DNA of 64,000 nucleotides. It comes from Haloprofundus halobius. Its GTDB lineage: Archaea; Halobacteriota; Halobacteria; Halobacteriales; Haloferacaceae. Positions 1-8,158 of this stretch are shown here, piece after piece; within the stretch, counting starts at the first letter, position 1, and each line of letters begins with the position of its first letter. The notes under the pieces were generated by a model, which saw only the letters and a list, made by a program, of their open reading frames with translations, did not search any database and had not been told where the DNA came from. The stretch covers positions 248,001-312,000 of the forward strand of contig NZ_CP083666.1 of the NCBI RefSeq assembly GCF_020097835.1, read 5' to 3'. The position numbers and the translations under genes are program-made.

Positions 1-826
1 ACGGGAGCGCGCCGACGCGCTCGCCGCGGGCGTCGAGTTCGTCGTCGGGGACGTCCCAGACGACCATGCAGTTGTTCCGAAAGCCAGTGACGACGTGGTT
101 GACGACGCAGCCGATGCGCTTGATACAGCCGTCGTCGAGCAGGCGTTCGACTGCGGCGAGCACGTCGTCGACGTCGGCCCCGAGGGCGTCCGCGATGTCT
201 CCGTAGGGCGTCGCCGACAGCGGGAATCCGCTCTGGATTTCGAGCAGCAGCGCCGCCTCCAGTTCCGAGAGGCCGTCGGTCGACTCCTCGCTGATGCGCG
301 TCGCAGTCACTTCCGTCTCTGTGAGGCTCTCTCGCGCGAACCTGTCGTCGTTGACGACGGGGAACTCCAGGTCGATGTAGTAGTCGGTAAGCATCGGGAG
401 GTTCAGCACCGAACAGCCGGTTCGCTCCTCGATGTCGGCGAGAATCCGGTCGCGCGTCTCCCGCGACCCGGCGGTGACGACGAACCACATGTTCCACTCG
501 TGGTCGCGGCGGTAGTTGTGGTTCACCTGTCGGTAGCCGTTTATCACCTCGGCTATCTCGTCGAACCGGTCTTCCGGCGCTCTCACTGCCGCGAGCGTCG
601 AACTCCCGATGACCGGCGGGTTGAGCACCGCGCCGAACCGCCGAAAGATGCCCTGTTCGCGGAGTCGTTCGACTCGCGATAGCGCCTCGTCCTCCGAGAG
701 ACCGAGTTCGTCGCCGACGACGCGAAACGGCCGCTTGACGACGGGAAACCCGCTCTGGTACTCGTCGACGAGCGCGGCGTCTACGGCGTCGAGGTCGGTG
801 CGCCAACCGGCGTCTACGGGACCCAT
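1..826 (-). CDS. Siroheme decarboxylase-like bidomain protein (AhbA/AhbB, Lrp-like), 3' end outside window
   Basis: The frame opens at an ATG at 826 and runs off the left edge without a stop, so about 275 residues are visible. It holds two similar halves, each with an AsnC/Lrp-like winged helix; the openings YQSGFPVV and IQSGFPLS are a clear internal duplication. The first half carries the signature VNHNYRRDHEWNMWF, typical of AhbA/AhbB siroheme decarboxylases, which remove two acetate carboxyl groups in the siroheme-dependent haem pathway. In other organisms the alpha and beta subunits are separate; here they appear fused. Such proteins are often misnamed Lrp transcription regulators. The family call is firm; catalytic activity is inferred. 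Confidence 0.8.
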   Translation of the reverse strand, partial: MGPVDAGWRTDLDAVDAALVDEYQSGFPVVKRPFRVVGDELGLSEDEALSRVERLREQGIFRRFGAVLNPPVIGSSTLAAVRAPEDRFDEIAEVINGYRQVNHNYRRDHEWNMWFVVTAGSRETRDRILADIEERTGCSVLNLPMLTDYYIDLEFPVVNDDRFARESLTETEVTATRISEESTDGLSELEAALLLEIQSGFPLSATPYGDIADALGADVDDVLAAVERLLDDGCIKRIGCVVNHVVTGFRNNCMVVWDVPDDELDARGERVGALP

Positions 827-916
827 CGCCCGGAGTTAGGAGGGAACGAACCTACCAGTTTCGGACTCCTGCCGCGGCGCGTCCCCGACGGCCGTTCTCG
901 ATTCCGTCGCCCGCGC

Positions 917-1591
917 TCAGTCGCCGCCGAAGCGTCGCGGTTCGCCCGTCTTCCGGGGGGTTTCGGTGGTCGCGCCTGCTTCTGCCGTCTCCGCCGTCTC
1001 CGCCGTCTCCGTCGTCTTCGCCGTCTCCGAAACCTCCGCCACCTCGACCAGCGACGTCGACTCGCCGTCCGGCAGTTCCCGCGCCATCACGACCATCGGA
1101 TTCCCCTCGTTCAACTCGAAGGCGTCGTGGACCGTCTGCCACCCTTCGCGCTCGTACAGCGCTCGTGCGGGGTCGTTGTCGACGCCGGTCGTGAGGACGC
1201 TCGTCTCGTGTGAGAGACCGTCGAGGACGCTGTCGTGGAGGCTCGTTCCGAGGCCGCGGCGGCGGGCGTCCTCGGCGACGGCGAGTTCGACGAACTCGAA
1301 GCAGTTTCGGAGCCACCGTTCGGTCCGTTCCGGTCCGAGTGCGGTCGCGAGTTGGTCGTGGTAGAACTGCCCCGGCGCGGACGTGTAGCCGTAGACGAAG
1401 CCGAGCACCTCGTCGTCCTCGACGGCCGCGAACCCGCGGTATCCCGGATACTCCGCGTGGCGCTCGAACTGCGTCGCCGCCTCCGCCCGACTCCCCCACC
1501 CTCGCTCGGCCTCCCCGTACAGGTCCCAGTACAGTGAGACGGCGGCGTCGAGCGCTGGACTTCGGCGGGAGAGGGGGATGAGGTCTGTCAT
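917..1591 (-). CDS. GNAT family N-acetyltransferase
   Basis: A 224-residue protein with a GNAT fold in residues 1-165. The acetyl-CoA loop is visible as ARRRGLGTSLH, preceded by the strand FVELAVAEDA and followed by the ARALYEREGW helix usual at the end of motif B. The acceptor is unknown. The last 50 residues are a low-complexity TET/AET tail encoded by a 9-nt microsatellite (984-1028), probably disordered. The ATG at 1591 is the natural start because the GNAT core begins right after it. It is divergent from the TrpD2-like gene to its right. Confidence 0.8.
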   Translation of the reverse strand: MTDLIPLSRRSPALDAAVSLYWDLYGEAERGWGSRAEAATQFERHAEYPGYRGFAAVEDDEVLGFVYGYTSAPGQFYHDQLATALGPERTERWLRNCFEFVELAVAEDARRRGLGTSLHDSVLDGLSHETSVLTTGVDNDPARALYEREGWQTVHDAFELNEGNPMVVMARELPDGESTSLVEVAEVSETAKTTETAETAETAEAGATTETPRKTGEPRRFGGD

Positions 1592-1748
1592 CCCGGGACA
1601 GTTCGAAGCCGTGCCACATCAGTCCCTTTCACGCACCGACTGGTATTACACGAAGCCGAGTCAGTTCAACGACCTATCACTCGGTGTGCGAAACGGGTCA
1701 GAGAACGAGAACGGGACGTTTTTGCTCCGGCCGTTCCAAGCCGCGCAC

Positions 1749-2810
1749 ATGACGAACGCGACGCAAGAGTTCGGCGAGTGGCCGCTGAAACGGCTGATGA
1801 CGGAGGTCTGTGGCTCCGGCCACAAGTCGGCGGACGATCTCACCCGCGACCAAGCGCGCGAGGCGATGCAGCGAATCTTCGCGGGCGAACCTGACCCGAC
1901 GACGCTCGGGGCGTTCTGGCTCGCGAACCGCTGGAAACGCAACAACCCCGAGGAACTCGCCGCCTACACCGACGAGATGTGCGCCCGCGTCGAGTACGCC
2001 GAACCCGACGCCGACCCCGTCGACTGCGGCGCGAACTACGACGGAAAGGGCAGAACAGCGATTCTCGGCGTCGCCGCCGGTGTCGTCGCCGCGGCCGCCG
2101 GAACACCCGTCGTCGCGCACTCGGGCGACCGGGTGCCGACCCAGAAACAGGACGCGTACAAACACGTCCTCGACGAACTCGGCGTCCGGACTGGACTCAG
2201 TCCGCGAGAATCGGCCGACATGGTCGACGAGACGGGCTTCGGCTTCTACTACCAGCCGGCGTTCAACCCGGCGGTCCACGACCTGTTCGACCGCCGCGAC
2301 CGGATGGGCGTCCGCACGTTCGTCAACACCGTCGAGACGCTGGCGAACCCCGCCAACGCCGACGTCCACCTCGGGTCGTTCTACCACCTCGCGTTCGCGA
2401 AGAAGGTGACCGACACGTTCGAGGCCAGCGAACACCACGACCTCCACCGCGTCATCATGTTCCAGGGGATGGAGGGGTACGACGACATCCGGCCGGGGTA
2501 CACGAAAGTTGCTGAATGGACCGACGGCGAGTTCACCGACTACGAGATAGAGACGCCGAACTACGGGATGGAGTTCGAGAACGAGGACCTCGAGGTCGGC
2601 GACGTCGCCGCCGACTCCGCGCGCATCACCGAGGACGTCGTCGCCGGCGACCGCGACGACCACTTCGCGGACGCAGTGGCACTGAACGCGGCGTTCCGCA
2701 TCTTCGCCCGCGAGGACGCAGACGACCTCGAAACCGGGTTGGAGATGGCTCGCGAGGCCATTTCCGACGGCAGCGCGGAAGCGGTGCTCGAAGCGCTTCG
2801 GGCGTTCTGA
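1749..2810 (+). CDS. TrpD2-like glycosyl transferase-fold protein (anthranilate phosphoribosyltransferase paralogue)
   Basis: A 353-residue protein with the helical N-terminal domain (GHKSADDLTRDQAREAMQRI) and the alpha/beta domain of the class III nucleoside phosphorylase/TrpD superfamily. The usual PRPP-binding glycine loop GTGGD is replaced by DCGANYDGKGRT, while the following helix and a GDRVPTQKQDAYKHVL segment remain. This loss points away from true tryptophan biosynthesis and toward the TrpD2/YbiB branch. No other trp gene lies nearby. The ATG at 1749 fits the family N-terminus; the frame is open upstream to 1578, but that extension is unlike the family. Function is unknown; real TrpD activity is unlikely. 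Confidence 0.75.
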   Translation: MTNATQEFGEWPLKRLMTEVCGSGHKSADDLTRDQAREAMQRIFAGEPDPTTLGAFWLANRWKRNNPEELAAYTDEMCARVEYAEPDADPVDCGANYDGKGRTAILGVAAGVVAAAAGTPVVAHSGDRVPTQKQDAYKHVLDELGVRTGLSPRESADMVDETGFGFYYQPAFNPAVHDLFDRRDRMGVRTFVNTVETLANPANADVHLGSFYHLAFAKKVTDTFEASEHHDLHRVIMFQGMEGYDDIRPGYTKVAEWTDGEFTDYEIETPNYGMEFENEDLEVGDVAADSARITEDVVAGDRDDHFADAVALNAAFRIFAREDADDLETGLEMAREAISDGSAEAVLEALRAF

Positions 2811-2903
2811 GGCGCGCCGCACGTTTTCGACCGTCGTCCTCTCCGTCACCCCTCGATTGTCGGGACACCACCTGTTTTGTACCGTGCCGCCGCAGGGCCA
2901 GCC

Positions 2904-4169
2904 ATGTCTATCGAGAACCTCTCGCTCACCGAGATTCGACGCGACCTGCATACCTACCCCGAAGCCGGGTGGAAGGAGTTTCGCACGACTACGCTCGTCG
3001 CCGAGGAACTCGACGCCCGCGGCTTCGACCTCCGACTCGGTCCCGACGCCGTGAACGTCGACGGCCGCCTCGGCGTCCCCGCCGCCGACGACCTCGCCGC
3101 GGCCGAGGAGCGCGCCCGTGACCTCGGCGCGCCCGAGGAGTACCTCGACCGCCTCGACGGCGTCTCTGGATTGGTCGCTACAAAGCAGTACGGTGACGGC
3201 TCGGGACCGACCGTCGGCGTCCGCGTCGACATGGACGCCTTGGAGCGACAGGAGGCGACCGACGACGACCACCGCCCCGCCCGCGAGGGGTTCGGCTCGA
3301 AACATCCCGGCGAGATGCACGCCTGCGGCCACGACGGCCACACCGCCATCGGCGTCGGTATCGCCCGCGAGTTGGACGAGAACGGCGGTTTCGACGGGAC
3401 CCTGAGACTGTTCTTCCAACCCGCCGAGGAGGGCGGCCGCGGCGGTAAGCCGATGAGCGAGGCCGACCATTTCTCGGACGTCGACCACATGATTGCCCTG
3501 CACCTCGGACTGGGAGAAGAGACAGGAACCGTCGTCGCAGGCTACGACAACCCGCTGTCGAACGCCAAACTCGACGTGACGTTCCTCGGCGAACCGGCCC
3601 ACGCGGGCGGCGCGCCGAACGAGGGCCGGAACGCGATGCAGGCGCTGGCGGCGGCCGTGCAGAACCTCTACGCCATCCCGCGCCACGCCGACGGCGCGAC
3701 CCGTATCAACGTCGGGCAGGTCCACTCGCCGAACGCACAGAACGTCATCAGCGAGGAGGCGCGTCTCCGCGTCGAAGTGCGCGGCGAGACCGCCGAACTG
3801 AACGAGTACATGCTCGACAAGGCGAACCGAGTAGTCGAACACGCCGCGGCGATGCACGACTGCGAGTTCGAGACGAGTCTGTACGGGAAGACGACGACGT
3901 TCGAGAACGACGCGGAGATGGTCGAGGCGGTGACGGACGCGGCCGAGCGCGTGAATGCGGTCGACGAAATCAAGGACCGAAAACCGTTCGGCGGCAGCGA
4001 GGACGCCTCGTATCTCATCCGCGAGGTACAGCGAAACGGCGGGACGGCGTCGTACGTCGGCATCGGTGCGTCGAACCCGGCGGGCCACCATACCGCCTAC
4101 TTCGACATCGAGGAGGACGCGCTCGACGTCGGCGTCAACGTGACCTGCGAGACGATTCGCGGGCTCTAA
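2904..4169 (+). CDS. M20 family amidohydrolase, AbgA-like
   Basis: A 421-residue M20 peptidase/aminoacylase. Metal ligands are visible: D109 in RVDMDAL, HACGHDGH at 139-146 and the catalytic Glu pair at 175-176 in QPAEEGG. The sequence PAEEGGRGG after the glutamates recalls the p-aminobenzoyl-glutamate hydrolase A branch (AbgA), which cleaves a folate breakdown product, but other N-acyl amino acid substrates are possible. An insert of about 25 residues (56-85) separates the start of the catalytic domain from the rest. It lies 93 nt after the TrpD2-like gene in the same direction and converges on the AstE-like deacylase, 14 nt away. Confidence 0.85.
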   Translation: MSIENLSLTEIRRDLHTYPEAGWKEFRTTTLVAEELDARGFDLRLGPDAVNVDGRLGVPAADDLAAAEERARDLGAPEEYLDRLDGVSGLVATKQYGDGSGPTVGVRVDMDALERQEATDDDHRPAREGFGSKHPGEMHACGHDGHTAIGVGIARELDENGGFDGTLRLFFQPAEEGGRGGKPMSEADHFSDVDHMIALHLGLGEETGTVVAGYDNPLSNAKLDVTFLGEPAHAGGAPNEGRNAMQALAAAVQNLYAIPRHADGATRINVGQVHSPNAQNVISEEARLRVEVRGETAELNEYMLDKANRVVEHAAAMHDCEFETSLYGKTTTFENDAEMVEAVTDAAERVNAVDEIKDRKPFGGSEDASYLIREVQRNGGTASYVGIGASNPAGHHTAYFDIEEDALDVGVNVTCETIRGL

Positions 4170-4183
4170 GCGGCCAGTCTCTG

Positions 4184-5155
4184 TTACTCCACGTCCAGCA
4201 ACGCCACGCCGACGAGTGTTTGTCCGGCCGTCACCGTCGACTCCAGCGCCACCGAGTAGAGGACGCCGTCGCGGTCGGCTTCGACCTCTTGGAGGACTTC
4301 GTACGTCGTCGGGTCGAAGACGCGCCCGAGGTGGTCGCCCGACGAGATCGACTGGCCGAGTTCGACGCCGTCGTCGACCAAAAAGAGCCCTGAATCGGCG
4401 GCCTTCACCCGACCGAGGTGGTTGCGCGCGACGGTGCCGTCCCATTCCTCTCCGCCGCTGTCGCCATCTCCGCCGAGCATCCCCATGTGTTCGAGCACGC
4501 CGACCATTCCTTCCACACCTACTTCGATGGCCGATTCGACCAGTTGCTTGTTGTGCGCGAGTTCCGGCGTGATGGAGGGGATGCCCTCGCGCGTAGCGGC
4601 GACGCGGAGCTTCCCGCCGAAGTTGCGCTCCGACCACTCGGTGTCGGCGTCGTCGCCCGCGGCCTCGGCGAGAAGCAGCTCCGTCCCGAACGCCTCGGCG
4701 AGCGCGCGACACTCCTCGTCACCCTTGAGGTAGACGGTGTGGGTGAGCATGTCCGGGCTTCCGGTGTGCAGGTCGACGATGGCGTCGGCGTCGCCCGCGT
4801 ACTCCCAGAGACGGGCGGCGATACGCTGGTGTAGTGACCCCTCGGCGTCGCCGGGCCAGACGCGGTTCATGTTGGGATTGACCGAGTCGATGACCTCCGG
4901 TGTCGTGTAGGAGATGTGGTCGAAGGTGAGCGGGTCGGCGACGGGGACGACGATTACTCGCCCCGATAGTTCGTCGTGGTCGAGTCGTTCGTGGAGGCGA
5001 CGCAGGACTTCGGTGCCGTTGATCTCGCGGCCGTGCTGGGCGGCCTGGGCGTACAGCGTCGGCCCGTCTTCGTCGCCCTCGTAGGTGTGAACCGTCGTCT
5101 CGACGGGGACGCCCGAGGGGAGTCGCGTGAGCGTGAGTCGCTCTGCGGTGTGCAT
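4184..5155 (-). CDS. Succinylglutamate desuccinylase/aspartoacylase family protein
   Basis: A 323-residue zinc deacylase of the AstE/AspA (M14-like) group. The zinc-site motif HGREINGTE (H41, E44) and the third ligand H130 in IVDLHTG are present, with NPNMNRVWPG between them. The C-terminal 90 residues resemble the biotinyl-like beta domain found in archaeal AstE-type proteins. It should remove an acyl group from an N-acyl amino acid. I start it at the ATG at 5155; an in-frame GTG at 5164 would add MKI. It converges with the M20 hydrolase, another amide-cleaving enzyme, suggesting a shared role in acyl amino acid use, but that is inference. Confidence 0.8.
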   Translation of the reverse strand: MHTAERLTLTRLPSGVPVETTVHTYEGDEDGPTLYAQAAQHGREINGTEVLRRLHERLDHDELSGRVIVVPVADPLTFDHISYTTPEVIDSVNPNMNRVWPGDAEGSLHQRIAARLWEYAGDADAIVDLHTGSPDMLTHTVYLKGDEECRALAEAFGTELLLAEAAGDDADTEWSERNFGGKLRVAATREGIPSITPELAHNKQLVESAIEVGVEGMVGVLEHMGMLGGDGDSGGEEWDGTVARNHLGRVKAADSGLFLVDDGVELGQSISSGDHLGRVFDPTTYEVLQEVEADRDGVLYSVALESTVTAGQTLVGVALLDVE

Positions 5156-5164
5156 GATTTTCAC

Positions 5165-5464
5165 TCGGCGCGAGGGGTGATGTAGCTGGGGGTGACGGAA
5201 CGAGTTCGGAGCTGAGCTGTCTCGTCGGAGCGTGCCGTTCGAGCCGTCTCACGGGGGCGAATTTTTCGCGGGCAGGTCTCTCTCTGCGGGCGATAGCTAC
5301 TAAGATTCATACACGTCGATACGGTGCAGTTCCTACCCGAGACTCGAACGCCCGACGACGGTAGGACGAGTGCACGAGTCGAGAGAGGAGAACACGATGC
5401 ACCCGAGTGAACTTCGAAGCGAGCGACCGACCAGAGAACTCGCGGGACTACAGAGGATGCGACG
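5165..5464. other. Divergent intergenic region, AstE-like / Rieske
   Basis: About 300 bases with no convincing gene. It must hold the promoters of the leftward deacylase and the rightward Rieske gene. A short hairpin, GCGAA/TTCGC around TTT, sits at 5257-5269, and an AT-richer stretch at 5291-5305 could be a TATA element for either strand. Open frames across it are arginine-rich shadows. A 3-codon ATG-CGA-CGG-TGA frame at 5457-5468 overlaps the GTG start of the Rieske gene. Confidence 0.5.
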
Positions 5465-6331
5465 GTGAGTCGCGACGTCGACACCGACGTCTACCCGCCG
5501 CCGACCAAGCGGCGACGGTTCGTCAAAGGTGTCGTCGGCGCCAGCGCGCTCGTCGGACTCGCGGCAATCGGCGAGACGGCGGTCGACCTGACGACGAACC
5601 CGACCGGCGAAGGCGGTGGCGTCACCGAGTACTACGGCATTGACGTGGTCGGCGGTCCGGCACCTCGTGGAATGCCCCAGATACCCGTCGAAATCGACGA
5701 CGAGGGCTATCTTCGGGGTATCTGGCCCCCCGTGGAGACCGCCGGCGGCGGCGCGGAGGCGGCACCGATTGCTCGGACGCAGTTGGGGGGAATCACGTAC
5801 AGTAACGAGTGGTTCCAGTACTGCGGTGTCGAAATCGCCCCGGGTCTCGACCCGACGGCCGACGAGGACAACTACTTCAGATACGCTGAATCCAGTCAGT
5901 ACGAGTGGCAGAATCAGGAGGTGTCGCCGAACGACCGGGTCAACGTCGACGACTTCGAGGACTACGAGACGTGGGGAAACGGAATCGGCCAAGACGGTGT
6001 CGGCAAACCCGCCGTCGCCACTTGGCGGTCGACGAACGTCGAAGACGACGCGGCGGCCGTCATCCCCGTTCAACTCATCAGAAGCGTCCGCGTCGAGCGG
6101 GCGGCGCAGGAGAGCCGGTGGCTCGGAGCGAGCACGCAGGAGGGGTTCATCGCCATCCTCGACAAGTGCACTCACTTCTGCTGCGTCCCCGGTTATAAGA
6201 TTGACCCGGTGAGCGCGCGATACGGGGCCGCGAACGGTATCTACTGTCCGTGTCACCAGTCCGTCTACGATCCGTTCGTCGTCTCGCGGCAGTCGTTCGT
6301 CGCGTTCCCGCGACCCGAGGGGGAGGAGTAG
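5465..6331 (+). CDS. Rieske 2Fe-2S protein, Tat-exported (PetA-like)
   Basis: A 288-residue protein starting at GTG. Residues 15-21 are a twin-arginine motif (KRRRFVKG) followed by a hydrophobic stretch that may serve as a membrane anchor. The Rieske cluster ligands are complete: CTHFCC from residue 235 and CPCHQS from residue 261, both near the C-terminus. It should carry electrons on the outer face of the membrane in a bc-type complex. No cytochrome b gene is in view; the next gene is a small membrane protein 51 nt downstream. A second, similar Rieske gene lies at the far right edge of the window, with CQCHQS instead of CPCHQS. Confidence 0.9.
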   Translation: MSRDVDTDVYPPPTKRRRFVKGVVGASALVGLAAIGETAVDLTTNPTGEGGGVTEYYGIDVVGGPAPRGMPQIPVEIDDEGYLRGIWPPVETAGGGAEAAPIARTQLGGITYSNEWFQYCGVEIAPGLDPTADEDNYFRYAESSQYEWQNQEVSPNDRVNVDDFEDYETWGNGIGQDGVGKPAVATWRSTNVEDDAAAVIPVQLIRSVRVERAAQESRWLGASTQEGFIAILDKCTHFCCVPGYKIDPVSARYGAANGIYCPCHQSVYDPFVVSRQSFVAFPRPEGEE

Positions 6332-6382
6332 CGTGGCGAGCGTCGTGCGCGACGGGGGTCTCCCCCCCGGGGCGGTGAGGGT

Positions 6383-6847
6383 ATGACGGTAACCGACCGG
6401 TCCACGCGCGAACGGTCGACGCGAACCGGCCCCCGCCTCCTCGTCGCTCTCGCCTCGCTCGGTGTCTCCCTCGCGGTCGTCCTCCCCTTTCTCGAACGGG
6501 GAACCGGCGTCTGGGTGTACTACTCCGCGTCGGTGCTGGGACCCATCACTCTCTGCGTCCTCGGGACGCTCATCCTCCTCGTCGTCGTCGTCGGACCGTT
6601 CACTTCGATACGCCCCGACACGGTTGCAGGCGTCGCGCTCGGCGGGAGCGTCGCGATGGCTCTCGTCGCCGGGTTCTGGTCTCTGTCGGTCCGCGACGAG
6701 GTCGTCCTCTCCATCTCACGGCGGGAGCTGTTCGCGTACCACCGCTGGATTCTCCTCGGACTGACGCTCGTCGCTCTCGCGGGAGCAGTCTGGTACGTGG
6801 GAGTTGTGTGGTCCGAAGCGGCGAGAAACCGGTCGCCGACGGAGTAG
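6383..6847 (+). CDS. Four-helix membrane protein next to Rieske gene
   Basis: A 154-residue protein with about four transmembrane helices (roughly 20-40, 50-75, 80-102 and 122-145) and a short basic N-terminus. A conserved-looking AYHRWILLGLTL segment precedes the last helix. I do not recognise a characterised family; small haloarchaeal proteins of this shape are often found beside PetA genes. It lies 51 nt after the Rieske gene on the same strand and is probably cotranscribed, so a role in assembly or anchoring of the electron-transfer complex is possible but unproven. Confidence 0.7.
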   Translation: MTVTDRSTRERSTRTGPRLLVALASLGVSLAVVLPFLERGTGVWVYYSASVLGPITLCVLGTLILLVVVVGPFTSIRPDTVAGVALGGSVAMALVAGFWSLSVRDEVVLSISRRELFAYHRWILLGLTLVALAGAVWYVGVVWSEAARNRSPTE

Positions 6848-6920
6848 CGGGATACGCCTCCCGGGTTCGGGCGACGAGAAGTACCGAACGAGTTTCCTCC
6901 CCTTGGACCACAGCCCGTTC

Positions 6921-7071
6921 ATGAGACGTCCTTCGAGTCGCCGCGACACCCTCCGAGCGGTGTGCTCTCGCTCGGCGTCGCGCTCGCCGGCTGCACCGGC
7001 CGAGGCTCCGCCGACGCGACCGACGAGGGCACGTCAACGGGCTTTTCACCTCCGGAGCCAACGACCCGGAT
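6921..7071 (+). pseudogene. Frameshifted Tat-lipoprotein leader remnant
   Basis: From the ATG at 6921 one frame reads MRRPSSRRDTLRA, a typical twin-arginine start. It then becomes junk, while the next frame from 6962 reads VLSLGVALAGCTGRGSA, a hydrophobic stretch with an AGC lipobox, then a Thr/Ser/Pro-rich linker. Joined by a single frameshift near 6960 these make a standard haloarchaeal lipoprotein signal. The linker has no domain of its own and runs into the cyclophilin start in a third frame. It is best read as a decayed leader or a small broken lipoprotein gene. A sequencing error would account for only one of the two frame changes. Confidence 0.4.
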
Positions 7072-7605
7072 ATGGCCGAACAAGAGAACCCCGACAACCC
7101 GACAGCGGTACTCAAAACCAACCACGGCGACATCACCGTCGAACTGTTCGAGGAGCGCGTCCCGCGCACCGTCGACAACTTCGTCGGCCTCGCGACCGGT
7201 CAGAAGGAGTGGACCGACCCCGAGACGGGCGAGACGAAGGATGGCGAACCGCTCTATCAGGACGTGCTGTTCCACCGTATCATCGAGGGCTTCATGATTC
7301 AGGGTGGCGACCCGACCGGAACCGGCCGCGGCGGGCCCGGCTACCAGTTCGACGACGAGTTCCACGACGAACTCGGCCACGACGGCCCCGGCGTCCTCTC
7401 GATGGCGAACTCCGGTCCGAACACCAACGGCTCGCAGTTCTTCATCACCCTCGACGCCCAACCGCACCTCGACGGCCGCCACTCGGTGTTCGGCAAGGTC
7501 ATCGACGGGATGGACGTCGTCCGCGAGATCGGCTCGGTGCCGACCGGCCGCAACGACAAACCGACCGAGGACGTCGTTCTCGAATCGGTCGCCATCTACC
7601 GATAA
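7072..7605 (+). CDS. Cyclophilin-type peptidyl-prolyl cis-trans isomerase
   Basis: A 177-residue single-domain cyclophilin. Active-site residues are present: FHRII (R69), FMIQGGD, and NTNGSQFFIT at about 107-116, with HSVFGKVIDGMDVV near the end. It catalyses isomerisation of Xaa-Pro bonds in the cytoplasm. The ATG at 7072 gives the usual acidic haloarchaeal N-terminus (MAEQENPDNP). A broken lipoprotein leader lies just upstream, so an ancestor may have been exported; the present protein has no signal. Confidence 0.93.
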   Translation: MAEQENPDNPTAVLKTNHGDITVELFEERVPRTVDNFVGLATGQKEWTDPETGETKDGEPLYQDVLFHRIIEGFMIQGGDPTGTGRGGPGYQFDDEFHDELGHDGPGVLSMANSGPNTNGSQFFITLDAQPHLDGRHSVFGKVIDGMDVVREIGSVPTGRNDKPTEDVVLESVAIYR

Positions 7606-7698
7606 TCGAGGTCCGTCCTCGCCAGTCGCGTACTTCTCACACTTTTCCAGTAATCGCAGCAGTATGGTTGCGCGTCTACATAAATCGTCGTGGAAATT

Positions 7699-7707
7699 CT
7701 TATATAC
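7699..7707 (+). promoter_or_regulatory. TATA box for the DUF5802-type gene
   Basis: The sequence CTTATATAC lies about 30 nt before the ATG at 7735. This is standard haloarchaeal TATA spacing for a transcript with a very short or absent leader, and it supports the 7735 start. Confidence 0.7.
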
Positions 7708-7734
7708 GAGAGTGCCAGATATTCACACGCACAG

Positions 7735-8079
7735 ATGTTCGAACGATTCTCCAGCGGTTACTACCTCGGTGAACTGTACGTCGAACCGCACGACTGCGAC
7801 CGCCCCGCGATTCACCGAGCAGACCACGAGCGGATGAACGAGCAACTGTACCTCACCGGCGAGGGAATCGAACGACTCGACGCGCCGCTCGTGATGAAAC
7901 TCCACACGACGCACTTCCCCGTCCTCGGCGACGACGACGTGCCGACGGGCACGCTCGCGCTCCCCGAATCGATGGCGACCGACGACCTGCCGGACTCCTG
8001 TGAGGTGTTCCTCGCGACCGCAGACCGCGCCTCCGAACTGCTCCGGTACGCCGGCTACGAGGCCCCGACCGGCACCTGA
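7735..8079 (+). CDS. DUF5802-type haloarchaeal protein
   Basis: A 114-residue acidic protein opening MFERFSSGYYLGELYVEP, which I recognise as the haloarchaea-specific DUF5802 family. It has no membrane segment or known catalytic motif. The clear TATA box and nearly leaderless start suggest an expressed single gene. The function is unknown. Confidence 0.8.
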   Translation: MFERFSSGYYLGELYVEPHDCDRPAIHRADHERMNEQLYLTGEGIERLDAPLVMKLHTTHFPVLGDDDVPTGTLALPESMATDDLPDSCEVFLATADRASELLRYAGYEAPTGT

Positions 8080-8130
8080 GTCGCTCGTCGTCCCGGTACG
8101 ACACTCCACTCGCCGTCGACCCCCGCAGTT

Positions 8131-8146
8131 GAAGTCCCCGGACTTC
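8131..8146. promoter_or_regulatory. Perfect hairpin upstream of Vms1-like gene
   Basis: GAAGTC and GACTTC flank CCCG, ending 12 nt before the start codon at 8159. If transcribed it would form a 6-bp stem near the start codon; as DNA it is a symmetrical operator-sized site. Which of the two it is cannot be told from sequence alone. Confidence 0.4.
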
Positions 8147-8158
8147 ACCTCTCGGGGT

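Noticed and set aside
1698-4712. 1004-codon open frame on the minus strand
   Set aside because: It lies opposite the TrpD2-like, M20 and part of the AstE-like genes and is arginine/valine-rich, as expected for a GC-rich antisense shadow.
5407-5643. 78-codon frame overlapping the Rieske start
   Set aside because: It is out of frame with the Rieske gene and arginine-rich.
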